Shown: positions 35,760 to 46,604 of the stretch, one piece after another | Layout: each line of letters opens with the position of its first letter | Position numbering within the stretch: the first letter of the stretch is position 1 | From: Priapulus caudatus | Lineage: Eukaryota; Priapulida; Priapulimorpha; Priapulimorphida; Priapulidae | Assembly (NCBI RefSeq): GCF_000485595.1 | Contig: NW_014577217.1 | Span: 348,238 to 412,237 of the forward strand | Reading direction: 5' to 3' | Length of the DNA: 64,000 bases | Made by a program: the position numbers and the translations under genes | The notes under the pieces: generated by a model | Databases searched by the model: none | The model's input: the letters and a program-made list of their open reading frames with translations, nothing else | Told to the model about the DNA's origin: nothing

Positions 35760-37115
35760 GTCATCAGGGTGCCATATCCATCTGGACGTCTGCTACCACA
35801 GATCGCCACTGTGTTCACACTATATTTAAATTTTAAGTCAATAAAAACCATCTCATTATAGAAAATGTGTAACACATTTCATTGAAATTTGAAAGAAATA
35901 AGCTACTCGTTGAGGAAGTTTGTGGGAATAATAAGAAGAACTTCCCACATACAGGTACCCCACCTACCTCAGTGTGAGGCCCGTGGTGCGTTGCGTTGAA
36001 GGTGGCTGTCTGCCAAGCACGTCTTCCGTTTCCGACTCACTGCAGCTCGCGGACAGATGACGTTTTCTCGCTCTAGCTGCTTCTAACAAATTTGGACGGA
36101 ACTTGTGTCTCGATCGTACAGCTGCCATTCTATCCATCTTCCCATGCTCATCAGCTAACTTGCTTTGTTGTGATTCGCACGTCGCGTGGCTAGCGTCTGC
36201 GGTCGCAGAGTGCTGTTCAACGCTGCCAGCGGAGGGTATGTGCAACGACGACGGCACTACAAAAGTTGCTGCCGCTCGAGAAGGAGGGATGACAACTTCT
36301 GCACTGCTGACTTGAGGTTCACGCTCTGTGTTTCGCGCTTGATCGGCATTTTGCGAAGGTGCAAGTGGCGGAGTCTCTGCCTCGGCTGGTCTTGCATTGC
36401 TACCTTGCCTTCCTGTGATTTTCTTTTGCACCACAGGCTGCGTGACTTTTGGGACAAGATTCGGCCTAGCGCTAACTCGAGCCCTTCTTGCGGTGAGCGC
36501 AGGCCTCCGATTATCTACATTATCGCAACTCAGTGCACTGCTTTCGTTTGTGCTTGCACACAGTTCCTTGTTGGCTGCCTTCCCAGGGGTTACCGTTTCA
36601 GCCACAGTGCTACGAGTTCCAGCCTTAGAGGGGGGCTGTGCATGGGAGTTTGTAACCAAACCTTTAGACACGACGCTGGTGTCGCTGTTCGAAGTGCTCG
36701 CCTCTTGCGACGTTGTTTCCTCGGCTTCCTGAACAGCGATTACATTTTCTGAGGTAGCCGGGAGGGTTTCCTCACTGCTTTCCTTGTTGAAGCTAGCCCT
36801 AGTAGCACATCTCGCCACTCTTGTCAAGACTGCCGCACTCTGTGCAGGCGAATTTGACGCAGGCGTCGTCGTGGCAACGGGCTGCTCCTTAGGCATCACA
36901 GGTTTGCTGGCGATGTTAGGTTTCACGCTTATACGTGAGCGCCTCGTCGCTACAGCCGGCTTCGCATTGTTTGATTCCTGTGGCTCGTTACCATCAGCGG
37001 ATTGCTGAGCATTAGCTGCAGTGCTGCTGTCGGTCTTCTCGACCTTTGCTTCTGTTCTAGCGCCAGGCCTCGCCAAGTTTGGCCGCACACTGATTCTCGA
37101 CCTTCTTCCTGACAT
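26723..37115 (-). CDS. BDP1: BDP1, subunit B'' of transcription factor TFIIIB
   Basis: Twelve exons on the minus strand: 37115-35968, 35606-35423, 35144-35017, 34795-34715, 32137-32033, 31801-31666, 31287-31195, 31000-30946, 30472-30299, 28452-27896, 27599-27320 and 26916-26723. Using the open copies of exons 5-9 the product would be about 1,045 residues. BDP1 joins BRF1 and TBP on Pol III promoters and helps open DNA. Landmarks in order: N-terminal R.SVRPN motifs, MTMMDLIYWNPKNNCMP, VPQVKLGPDGSIILNED, and an extended SANT domain (SKRTCSRAWSDK, GTDFSMMGSLFPNRK, NKFKREERVNKTKVDKAI). An acidic/AT-hook-like tail (KRRGRPRK) and a Pro/Ser-rich C-terminus follow. Phases agree throughout if exon 9 ends at the GTAAGA donor. 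Exons 5-9 carry indels at this locus. The donor of exon 2 (GTTGAG) is weak. That exons 10-12 belong to the gene rests on phase and order. Confidence 0.85.
27013..27027 (-). CDS. BDP1: Possible 15-nt BDP1 microexon
   Basis: On the minus strand CGTTTCAG precedes 15 nt that are followed by GTAACG. It would insert DVFDL in phase between exons 11 and 12, keeping the frame. The small size makes chance likely; only RNA evidence could settle it. Confidence 0.3.
   Translation of the reverse strand: MCST
27628..27895. other. BDP1 intron 10, AT-rich with TTA/ATT repeats
   Basis: Low-complexity TTATTATTATT sequence at about 27785-27880; no exon is seen. Confidence 0.6.
28500..30188. other. BDP1 intron 9 with AT and GT microsatellites
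   Basis: Contains (AT)n at about 28718-28745, (GT)n at about 29777-29850 and (AT)n near 30100-30125. Short cysteine-rich or histidine/threonine-rich open frames over the GT tract are artefacts of the repeat. No exon is recognised. Confidence 0.65.
30190..34096 (-). other. BDP1: BDP1 central segment in gene order, with indels (copy 2)
   Basis: This segment holds exons 5-9 in the expected position. Compared with 22739-26653 it has dozens of one- to few-base differences. The lysine-rich exon loses its frame after KKPIKKE. The exon 8 donor, CCGTGAGT in the other copy, reads CCTGAGT here, so the GT is lost. The exon 5 and exon 6 regions are also shifted. The SINE-containing composite repeat is present as well. 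The differences look like random long-read errors rather than codon-biased evolution. Confidence 0.75.
34097..34657. mobile_element. hAT-type MITE with 8-bp target-site duplication
   Basis: The 8-bp sequence CTACACAG flanks both sides (34089-34096 and 34658-34665). The element begins TAGACTGTCATCGATG and ends CAATGACAGCCCTA, so the tips are imperfect inverted repeats of the TAGGGCTGTCAT type common in hAT MITEs. Subterminal ATCGAT/TCGAAT motifs are abundant on both sides. At 561 bp with no transposase frame it is non-autonomous. It sits in BDP1 intron 4. Confidence 0.85.
35166..35262. mobile_element. Miniature foldback element of the ATCAAGAG family
   Basis: The left end ATCAAGAGCTAATAATACAT and right end ATGTATTATTAGCTCTTTAT are inverted repeats enclosing AT-rich sequence. 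It lies in BDP1 intron 2 and its ends resemble the hairpin at 7165-7228. Confidence 0.65.
35615..35765. repeat. (AC)n and (ATC)n microsatellites in BDP1 intron 1
   Basis: AC repeat at about 35615-35636 next to the exon 2 acceptor, and an uninterrupted CAT/ATC run at about 35698-35759 that yields a poly-methionine open frame on the minus strand. Confidence 0.95.
35968..37115 (-). CDS. BDP1: BDP1 exon 1, N-terminal region with repeated R-SVRPN motifs
   Basis: The start codon is chosen because MSGRRSRISVRPNLARPG matches the N-terminus expected of BDP1 (R.R.SVKPN..P). The 382 codons are Ala/Ser/Thr-rich and probably disordered. The motif recurs at residues 4-14 (RRSRISVRPNL), 58-67 (RRSRISVKPN), 210-220 (RRARVSARPNL) and 334-343 (RSRHKFRPNL). 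The donor GTAGGT at 35967 ends the exon in phase 2. Confidence 0.88.
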
Positions 37116-38599
37116 TGCTGCAGTGTGTTTTTATATCATATATGTGCCTTTAGAGTCTCTGAAACACAAAATAGAACAATAAAACAATATTGAAGAATAA
37201 ATTTATCAATCATAAATAACCTTCGGATCGCGTCAGTTCTAGGGCACAATTTATTGGTCTATCGATATACGTACGGCGGGTTCTTGCATACTACTAGTAC
37301 TAGTACTACACCATGTAGAACTCGCTCTACTCGTGCGGCACACAGGTAGGCCTAATTAATGTAGTACTGTACTGTACACGCCGTACTGTGTTACTGACTG
37401 TACAGCCGCCAGGGTTCAAGGATAGAGAGCATGTTCAGATTGACAGTCACAGTGCAGTGCTGTCTGGTTTCACATAATTCATACATTCATGTTTCGATAA
37501 TGTACCGGTAAGGCACCTTGTACCGACCACATGTAAGCAAGTTACCTGTATTTACATTCAAATGCGTCCAAACTATTACTAACTCTAATTATTAAGAGTG
37601 GTATAACAAGTATTATAATTTATGTGTAACAAGCAAATTTATACGCGAATACTTCGACATGGGCGCTGACATGATTTGCTAACCGGAGAGGGCGCTGCAA
37701 AATACAGGTCAAAGTTCAATATATTAAAATATAGATGGGCTTTGTACCCTGTATTATGGTATTGATCTCCACACAGTGAAACGCTCTAGAGCCAGTCTAT
37801 GCTGAGATCAGGCGATGCATGGGCGATGTACGATAGTGTGCAGCGAGGTGTGCAGTTCTGGGCTGAAACTCTCGTAATTATACGATAACCTTGTAATCTC
37901 GTAAATAGTAGCCTTCAAAGATCAAGGAACTATAACGAAGACGGAAAGGTGATTGATCCTCTATTTAAAATATTTGCCGAATTTGCAAAATTGACAAAAT
38001 CGTGCCCAGGTAATCAAATCCACTTCTGTTCTGTACTACGTACTACTACTAGTACTAGTACTACTACTAGTACTATAATAGGGCTATAGGCCGAATAGTC
38101 CCGCAGCCTTATACGCCGATATCAGCATGTCCAGAAAGACCGGGTACAAGATGGCGTTGCGCAAAAGATGCGTTATTCCCCGACCGCCGAGAGCGGTTAA
38201 GCCGCGCACTTCCGCGGGACTGGGCGCACGCGACCGCGGGTGTTGTATGTAGCATCTCGCGCTGCCCGCTATACGAATTCGCGCACTGAAGGAGAGCGGG
38301 CGCGCGAATCCGTATAGCGGGAAGCGTAACATCGCGCAGTTTTCGTGAGACGTACACCGGCTTGACAACGGCGGCCTTGGGGGGAGGGCATTTCCTGCTG
38401 CTGCTGCTTTGCTGCTCCAGAGCCGCGCTGCAGCAGCTAGCAGGGACCAGTATTTGGTGCTGCTGCTGGTTTGCCACGCCAGCCACGCCGGCCACGCCAG
38501 CGCAGGTGCTCGCACGACGTGCCGTCGCCACGGGCAGCGCGGGGTCAGGAGGTTAGTCGAAACGTGGCACGTACGCATGACGGACCTACTACCATGACA

Positions 38600-39202
38600 G
38601 AGTCTGTGGTGTCGTTCGATGGGACATGGCAGAGGAAGGGCTTCCAAAGTAAAAACGGTGTTGTGACCTGTTTATCTGTGAACGACAAACAATGTAAAGT
38701 TCTGGATTGTGAGACTCTAGAAGCAATTATTGTGGGACTTGTTCAATGAAAAGGAAGAAATGCAAGTCTGATGCAGAATTTGACCAGTGGTACGAAACAC
38801 ACAAGGACACATGCTCAAAAAGTCATAACGGATCTGCAGGGGCAATGGAATCAGCTGGTGGGAAAGCGATCTACAGTAGATCACAGGATAAACACAGTTT
38901 ACAGTGCACAGGCTATCTAGGAGATGGAGACTAAAAGTTATTCCCAGATAGCTGCTTCAGATCCTCCTGTCTACACTGGGACGACAATCAGGAAACTCAA
39001 GTGCTGTGGACATGTCCAAAAACGAATGGGACGTCGGCTGACTGAGAAAATCACTCAATGTAAAAACAAAACATACCAGCACAATGGCAAAACATACAAA
39101 GGAATAGGTGGCATAGGAAAACTCACTAAGAAGGCTGCATGGAGGATACAAAGACATTATGGGGCAGCAATCCGCAATAACCTGGGCTGGGGCTGGGGCT
39201 GA
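38600..39202 (+). pseudogene. Mutator-like transposase fragment, frameshifted
   Basis: Three overlapping frames together resemble the C-terminal part of the Mutator-like transposase domain proteins widespread in invertebrates. Family-like pieces are VVSFDGTWQRKGFQSKNGVV, FDQWYETHKDTCSKSHNGSA, QCTGYLGDGD, CGHVQKRMGRRLTEKI, IGGIGKLTKKA and IQRHYGAAIRNN. The frame changes near 38745 and near 38932. The N-terminal part and any terminal inverted repeats are not recognised, so this is probably a dead remnant. Confidence 0.72.
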
Positions 39203-40388
39203 CCAAAGACAATAAATTTGCACCTTTGTGACTGAACTTGTTAATTAAATATTGTAATTCATGAAACCATTGCAATTTTTTTTAAATTTGAAATGTGTGT
39301 ATTTGTTATTTCATTAATTTTAAATTCATAATTTATAGTTATTGGAATGAACCTTGTCACCTTGAATCCCATACTTTTAGTTTAATGGAAATATCAGTTG
39401 CTTAATACTAGTATGAATTGTTGTTCTTATAAATGAATCATACAAACATGGAATATTTACGTATCTCGCTTCTCTTTTTAAAAGTACTGCCTGTGGTGAT
39501 GTATAATTTTAGCTATTTAGCAAACACTTCTGTTTATATTTTATTTATTAGTTTTGAGCCACCTGCAGCAGCCACAGCCACAGCTAGCACCCTATACACT
39601 TGTAAGCTTGAAAAAATAAAATAACATGAATCAATTAAATAAAATAAGGTCAGTAAAAGTGATAACATGTTTTTTTTTCAAATTGTTTTATATTCGTTGT
39701 GTAGCAGAATTGCATGATGAAAAGATGACAAATCAAATGTACATATTTGATTACAATTTTATTTATATTTATTCTGCATGATTTTCATTTGTAAAATGCA
39801 AGTGAAATGCTATCGTTTCTTGACAGTCAGTGGATGGCGCAACGATTTCTGTTTGAGGTAGGATTGTGCCAGTTTGTTCATCGTACGAATAAATTGCTGT
39901 TTGGGAGGAAGTTCAATATATCTGCAACGATGCCACTGCCAATATTCTTCAGGTTAGAGTAGTCTTCTCTAAAGTGTGCCAAACAAGTTGACTGCCTTAT
40001 TCGTTCCAATCACAGCCATAGAAAAACCAAAGAAGGTAGAGCGAATTTTATAAAGTGCATGAAATGTATGGAAAACACACGTAGTTTAACCATGACTGCT
40101 ATTCAGGGTGAGCTCTGAATGAAAATAGTGAAGGCTTTCGTAGTGGGAATTTGTTATGAAATGAGTTTAACCAAAAACTACATTTTTATCCATTTTCATT
40201 CCCGTAGCAATTAGGACGACAACAATAATAATGACGATAATAAAACAACAACAGTTCAGCAAAAAAAACAGGAACAATGAATGTTGCTGTGCATGCACGT
40301 TGAACTTTTAATCTCTGTTTACGGGCATTGGAAATAAAAGAAAAGCTGAAAAAAGAATAAATGCCTTGCGTTGTATTTTTTTGTTTTA
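39203..40388. other. AT-rich region upstream of FDPS
   Basis: No exon is recognised. A TTTTAG acceptor-like site sits at 40389, 26 bases before the FDPS start codon, so a 5' noncoding exon may lie upstream. Confidence 0.4.
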
Positions 40389-40414
40389 GGCAGCACTGTT
40401 TTTCCCACGCAGCT

Positions 40415-40610
40415 ATGGCATCCGAGAGTCCATTAAAGAAAAAGAACAAGGTTATTGGAGATGAGCTGGCCTACTTTGATGCCTTATTTCCACAGCTGGT
40501 CAAAGAGCTGACAGATGATGTCAGTTCACCTGAAATACTGGATGCTGTTAACTGGTTTAGAGAGGTATATATATCAAGAGTACATAATAGACTCTCTCTA
40601 TATATATGTG

Positions 40611-40655
<45 letters not shown>

Positions 40656-43143
40656 TATTGTGTGACACCACTGATTTCAAAAGTATAGTTTAGAGTCATA
40701 GTTAGAGTGCTAATGATATGCCTTACATATTTTGTTATGTCTTTTCTCCTGATTGAATATCTCCATAACCTTTAATAAGAGCAATTTTGTAAAATCATGA
40801 ACATATACATAGTAGTATAGATATGTTCATCTGAAAATTACTAATAGTTGCACTTTGTGTTGTGCTTAATAGGTACTTAGATATATACTCCCATGGTAAG
40901 AAAAACAGAGGTCTGGCTGTTGTGAAATCTTATAGGTATGTATACTTGTAGACTGACATGTATAAGTACTGTTGCATTTAATTCATTATGTAAATTGTGT
41001 AATATTATCAAGAGTGTATAAAGAAGGAGAGCGTACAACGGTGCAATGCTGAAACCATGTTGCAGTATTAGTCGAATTAATAAACTTTCCCCGTTTTATT
41101 TTGACGATTCTTTGCAGTATTATTTGATCAGCTTGTCCCAGCCTTGTTAATATAAAACAAATCGCATGTCCCTACGATGCCTCTACACTGAGATAATGAG
41201 CGGTGAAAATCTGGTATTTTCGCCGAAAACCGACTCCAGATCAGTCAGTACTGCGACTGTCTCTCGTTTTGTGCACTGTATGTTGCTTCCGGTCGCCACT
41301 GTGCAGCGCTGACTCGATACGTTATTACTACCGCGTTACTACATCCAGCATAAGGGGCGGGTCATCACCATGGCAATAAATAACAAGACGTTTTTGTGGA
41401 GTAATGGCTGCGTCAATGACTGGGAATGCGAGAAAAGATAGTAGAAGGAAAATAAATTTCATTGTCAATGAATGACGGAAACACGCGAGGTTTTCCGAGT
41501 CGGTTTTCGGCGAAAATACCAGATTTTCACCGCTCATTATCTCAGCGTAGGAGCATCGTAGGGACAAGCGGTTTGTTTTATATTAGCAAGGTAGGACAGC
41601 TGATCAATAATACTGCAAAGAATCATCAAAATAAAACGGGGAAAGTTTATTAATTTGACTAATACTGCAACATGGTTTCAGCATTTCACGGTTGTACGCT
41701 CTCCTTCTTTATACGCTCTTGATATTATGGCATTTTAGTGTATATACTGCATGGGGGTGATTATTTGCCATATAAATACACTAGCTTATGACCCTATCGG
41801 ATTGTTGAGAGCTTCCTTTTCTATTAATGTATATATTTATATGGGGTTTATGTCATTAAAGATGTCTTGTCAAACCAGAAGAACTTACGGAAGAAAACCT
41901 GACAATAGCCAGAGTGCTTGGATGGTGTGTCGAACTGGTAAGCTGTGATGTATCATCTCTATGCTATTATTAATTTTTAGCTCATCTGACAAAGTTAGAT
42001 GCAGCTTGTAGAATCGCATGAGCGTCCGTCCGTGATCCTTGTGTCCGTGTGTCTGTCAACAGTTAGGCACAAATCTTAACCGCTCGACGTACGGTCACGA
42101 TATTCGGGGGATCGTGAAAAAGACTCGGGATGACCAATTTGGGGGTCAAGGGTCAAAGGTCAAGATGTGTCAACTTGTGTCAATGACACAAAGAGGTGGA
42201 ATATTTCCTCCTTAACTTAAGGTATAGGAGGAAATATGGAATTGCGGCACAAATCTGAACGGCTCGACCTATGCTCTTAATATTCGGTGTATAGTGTGAT
42301 GGGCAGGAAACCCATCACCAGTGCGAAATTGGAGGTCACAGGTCAAAGGGCAGTGGGGGAAAGGTCAGATATCAGACATTTTCTGAGGTCATGGCCTAAT
42401 GGACAGAGTGGAAAACTTTTTTGTTTCAGCGCTTACCTACCATTTTTATCACTTTATTGAAAGGACCATGAAATGTGCTTTCCACTGACGTGCGAAGAGT
42501 AAGTGTCTAATAACCTTTTGACCCACAAGAGGAGGGTTAAACATGGATTTGTTGACTGTTAACAAAGGACTGAACTGTGTTTGATGGTACTTGTGTGATC
42601 GTGGAAGACTTAAATTTCACAGTGAAATTCTGCATGCAAAACTTACTTGAACAACGTTTACGTGCCTTAAATCATATATGAACTTCATTCTCTATATGAG
42701 ATTCTGTACGTTGGGAATACAATGTCAATAGCACTTACGCAAACGTCTGTTTTTGATTAAGGCCAACTATAAATAGGCCTACCTCGCAGGTGCTAAATGA
42801 CACACATACATACATACAGCATGGGCTAAACGAAGGTAGCAACTAGTTCGGATTATCTATTCCATGCACCTAGTCAGTATGCACACCATCTATCGGAACA
42901 GAGTGAGAAGAATGTCCCGGCAGGATAAGTCAAATGTATATTGCGCTCAAAAGTGCAGAAAGAATTACTTTCTTAACTTCAGTTTAACCAATCTTGAGAT
43001 ACGTAATTGCAGAAATGAATCATCAAACCTACCAATGAAAATTTGCCAGTTTTGTACTGTCCTTGGAGTAGCGCGCCGCGTGGGTGTTATTTGTTTATAA
43101 ACAATTTAGTCTGACTGACTCTCTCCCTCTCTCTCCTCTCGCC

Positions 43144-43196
<53 letters not shown>

Positions 43197-44635
43197 TCTC
43201 GCTCTCTCTCTCTGCAATAAAAAAAATGTTTGCTGAAATGATGTGTACGCAACTGCGTATCTGCATATCTGCGCCTAACAAAGGTGTCACTACGCACGAC
43301 TGAAATGTTACGTTTATAACCGTAGCAACAGACCTCAGATGAGCCCAGTCGCTCTGCGGCTCTTGTTGATGCAATACAATAGGTAATCTATAGAAAACTT
43401 TGCATAGCATAATGCTTGTATCATGTATGGTAAATGTTTTACATGGTCGTATTCCAACCTTTGACTGAAAAAAAATTGGGCAGATGGAGAATCGTATAGA
43501 GATGCAGCAATAAATGTAGAAACTGTTCTGGGATATTATAGACAAGTGGGAATAAGTATGTGTGAAAATGAACTAGATGATGTGTGAACTAGAGTTTCAT
43601 ACACTGTTCTAATTTTAATTGTTTATAGTTACAGGCATATTTTCTTGTGTCTGATGATATCATGGATTCATCAGAGACTCGACGTGGGCGGCCGTGCTGG
43701 TATAAAAAGGTAATTAGTTATTCAAGGTATGAATGTATATCTAAAGGTTCCATATAATAGTGTTATAAATCCAATGAGAATGGAACTCGTATATCCAACA
43801 CCAAATTGCCATTGAAGTTTTAATGTTCCCACAGAAACACATGGTTATTGTTATCAAGTGTATGAATACAAATATATGTATTTTTCTTCCAGGAAAATGT
43901 TGGCTCTATAGCAATAAACGATGCCATCTACCTTGAGACATGCATATATGCTCTGCTTAAGAAATATCTACGTGGCAGACCATGCTACATTGACATAATT
44001 GACTTGTTTCATGAGGTAACTTATCTTTATCAGTTGGAATATTTCCAGAATGGGCAGAAGTTATTTTCCTGTTAATTTATTCTCGAAGTATTGCCAGAAG
44101 AAAGCAACGACAGCAAGGAGACACCACCTAGAGAAACTGCCTAATAATTTGCAATATTAAATATATTAATAACCTTATGAATGATAATATTTATGGCCTT
44201 ATGTCCCATCGGGAGACCAAGAGGATAAGGTAAGGAATGATAATATTATATAATATTAAGATAATTTTATATTATTAATAATGATATAATCTGTGCCTGT
44301 TTTGCTGTAACGACAGACGACGTCCCGCACGGTTCATGGTCAATGCCTGGACGTGTGCACGGCCTCGCCCGTCGAGAAGCGTGTTAACTTGTCGCGCTTC
44401 ACGACACAACGATACTCCGCCATCGTCAAGTACAAGACGGCGTTCTACTCCTTCCATTTGCCTGTCGCATTGGCACTGCACCTGGTGAGCCATGCGGCGA
44501 GCGCTGCTGCACACAGATCTTACATTGATCCTAACAGATATGACTATATTATGAGTTCAGCATTATGTGCTGTGCTGCAGTTATGTTCATAGCCTGCCTT
44601 AATTTCTGAAGAAAAGTCAAAAGTTGTTTTGCTAC

Positions 44636-44690
<55 letters not shown>

Positions 44691-45751
44691 CAGTGAGACC
44701 TGAACGGCTGTATAGGATAAATCGCTTGTGTAATGATGTGTAATGGCAGATACAGCTTAGTGTATATACCCAAGTACTATATGCACTGGATATCTGCTCC
44801 CAACATTTTACTAATAATTTGTTGCATTGCAATTTTGTAACAGGCAGGTATATGTGATGAGGCATCACATTCCATTGCACAAAAGATACTGCTAGAGATG
44901 GGACACTTTTTCCAAGTGCAGGTGAGTGAATCAGGACTGATTACAACAGGGTAGAACAAAAGAGTTTACATATTATGATATCTAAATGGAGTTTACATTA
45001 TGTAAAAAAAATCCACTAATCTAATTTCTCTCTGCATAGGACGATTTCTTGGACTGCTATGGTGACCCAGCGGTTACTGGGAAAATTGGTAGTGATATTG
45101 AGGACAACAAATGTAGTTGGCTAGTCGTACAGGCACTAGCAAAAGCCACTGCAGAACAAAAGCAAATGCTCCAGGTAGGCAAATAGTAATCCTATTATGT
45201 GCAACTGGTTTCCTATGTTGCAATATAATCAATTTAGATGTTGGTTTTTACATAATTTTTAATTAAAAGCATATTGACAAAACCACTGTCATGTGATCCT
45301 CTATATATGTGTTCTCTTAGCTCCGCTGCTCGGTATGTTGGCACTTTTGCCAATTATTGGGCATAGGATTTTGTGGGTGCACCCATGAGTCCGAAAAAGG
45401 ATGAAGCTGCTATAGAAAGTACTTGGACATTACTACATATTTTAAATGCACTTTTACAGTGTGGATAACAGAGTCGGAAGTTTTTGTGACATAGTGCAAA
45501 ATCACAGTTAATCGATTATAGAGGTTTAATTCATTAATGTGATGTTGCAGAATGACTATGGCAAAACTGATGCGGCATGTCTAGCCAGGGTGAAGGATCT
45601 ATATGAAGAGCTGCAACTGAAACAAGCATATGCTGACTATGAAGAACAAAGCTACCGCACTATCATATCACTCATAGAGCACGAATGTACGACCCTCCCT
45701 CGCCAGATCTTCCTAGACTTTGCGCACATGATATATAAGCGAGAAAAATAA
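40415..45751 (+). CDS. FDPS: Farnesyl diphosphate synthase
   Basis: Nine exons: 40415-40564, 40873-40935, 41862-41937, 43629-43709, 43893-44015, 44317-44484, 44844-44921, 45040-45174 and 45551-45751. The product is about 357 residues, normal for animal FPPS. It condenses isopentenyl with dimethylallyl and then geranyl diphosphate to make farnesyl diphosphate for sterols, prenylation and dolichol. Exon 4 has the first aspartate-rich motif ([19 protein letters not shown]), exon 8 the second ([15 protein letters not shown]), exon 6 the lysine-rich [17 protein letters not shown], and the end is IYKREK. All donors and acceptors are canonical and phases agree, except that exon 2 has one extra base near 40883. 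No mitochondrial leader is obvious. UBE2T converges on it from the other strand. Confidence 0.95.
40610..40655. repeat. (TG)n and (TGCG)n microsatellite in FDPS intron 1
   Basis: Alternating TGTG and GTGCGTGC units follow a half-site of the ATCAAGAG hairpin family (ATATCAAGAGTACATAATAG at 40569). Confidence 0.85.
40873..40935 (+). CDS. FDPS: FDPS exon 2 with an apparent one-base insertion
   Basis: In the phase set by exon 1 the exon reads VLRYILPW then stop. One base fewer in the TATATA tract restores [15 protein letters not shown], which carries the substrate-binding GKKNRG motif, and joins exon 3 in phase. An indel in a dinucleotide run is a typical sequencing error, but a null allele cannot be excluded. 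Confidence 0.8.
41001..41730. mobile_element. Foldback element with ~230-bp terminal inverted repeats in FDPS intron 2
   Basis: The left end TTATCAAGAGTGTATAAAGA and right end TCTTTATACGCTCTTGATA begin inverted arms at about 41001-41235 and 41495-41730. The arms share AGGAGAGCGTACAAC, CTGAAACCATGTTGCAGTAT, AAACTTTCCCCGTTTTATTT and CATTATCTCAG-type blocks. The unique centre of about 260 bp has no protein recognisable as a transposase. Confidence 0.88.
41985..42590. repeat. Interspersed repeat family 1, copy in FDPS intron 3
   Basis: Starts TTTTTAGCTCATCTGACAAA, contains GCAGCTTGTAGAATCGCATG, GCTCGACGTACGGTCACGAT and AGGGTCAAAGGTCAAG, and ends near CCTTTTGACCCACAAGAGGA, then GGGTTAAACATGGATTTGTT. 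The same sequence occurs in reverse at 52890-53640, 57352-57950 and 62930-63660, and degenerate at 50255-50525. Confidence 0.85.
43134..43212. repeat. (TC)n microsatellite
   Basis: About 35 CT dinucleotides with minor interruptions, in FDPS intron 3. Arg/Glu-rich open frames across it are not coding. Confidence 0.95.
43213..43372. repeat. Interspersed repeat family 2, copy in FDPS intron 3
   Basis: Contains TGCTGAAATGATGTGTACGC, AACTGCGTATCTGCATATCT, AAAGGTGTCACTACGCACGA and CAGACCTCAGATGAGCCCAG. Inverted copies lie at 56836-56985 and 51345-51485. Confidence 0.8.
44641..44688. repeat. (AT)n microsatellite in FDPS intron 6
   Basis: A pure TA dinucleotide run of about 46 bp. Confidence 0.95.
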
Positions 45752-45992
45752 TTCGCATGCAACCAAAACATGACCTGCAAGTAACGTTCCTGATTTATGG
45801 GTCTGACAGTATTGTAAGGTGACCATTTTTCCAAACCCATAGTCATATCAGTGACAGTTATTTTTAGAGCATTTCAAAAATCTATAAGTGTAAATAATAG
45901 TGGCATTCTAAATTATGACATGGAGGTCAGGAAATTATACAATAATACTGACATGGAATGCCTATTGTAACAGCATATGCTACAAGTTTAGT

Positions 45993-45998
45993 AATAAA
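45993..45998 (+). terminator. Candidate FDPS polyadenylation signal
   Basis: AATAAA, 242 bases after the FDPS stop codon. It is the first canonical signal downstream and lies before the convergent UBE2T gene. Confidence 0.5.
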
Positions 45999-46604
45999 GT
46001 AGAATTATCTCTTATAACCAGAACAGGGTACCTAGAATGTATAGGACTTTAAGTTTGTTTTCTCAGATCTATTAATGACAACAGATTACTAAGAAACTGT
46101 GATAGTGAAATATAGCCAGATTATGTATAGAATTTTTTAGTATTTCTTTTTGGCTGTACAAAATTGTTAACTATGTGTCTTATAAATGACACACATAATT
46201 ACAACTGTTGAACTGGAACGGGTGGTTATTACATTTTCTTACATGTAAGAACGTTTTCCATTTGTGATATGGCAAGTTGAGTCTAGAAATAGCTAGTGTT
46301 GAAGAGGAATGACAGTTGTTTTAAAGAATTTCATTTCTTCTCGTGATAATGTGGTCAGCGCAAACTGTTTTTAATACATTGCTAAAAATATCAATATATA
46401 TATATTTAATTGTTATATATTAAATATATTCGTTTATACTTTCATACATGTGTGTTTACATACACATTTTCACATTTGCATATTGACATTTTTCACACAT
46501 AAATTGTATGGAATAATATGATGCTTCTCTGTACAATTAACTAACAATATACACAGGTTTGATAGTAATCTATTACATGTCATAATCTACCCAAGCTATC
46601 AGCT

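Larger units (their letters stand above)
37116..40414. other. Divergent intergenic region between BDP1 and FDPS
   Basis: Both genes point away from this 3.3-kb region, so it must hold both promoters. ACTAGTACTAGTACTAC repeats occur at about 37290-37310 and 38040-38075. A GC-rich stretch at 38100-38570 includes an inverted repeat near 38260-38330 (GCCCGCTATACG.ATTCGCGC against GCGCGAAT.CGTATAGCGGG). A transposase fragment lies at 38600-39202. No TATA box can be assigned with confidence. Confidence 0.5.

Noticed and set aside
36186-36752. 188-residue plus-strand open frame
   Set aside because: Antisense of BDP1 exon 1, which has the family N-terminal motif and a correct start and donor.
38084-38647. 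187-residue minus-strand open frame in the GC-rich region
   Set aside because: It overlaps another long frame in a CpG-rich stretch, has no recognisable domain and runs antisense into the transposase remnant. Long frames are expected by chance in GC-rich DNA.
44353-44592. Separate small gene beginning [12 protein letters not shown]
   Set aside because: It is FDPS exon 6 read past its donor (GTGAGC at 44485).
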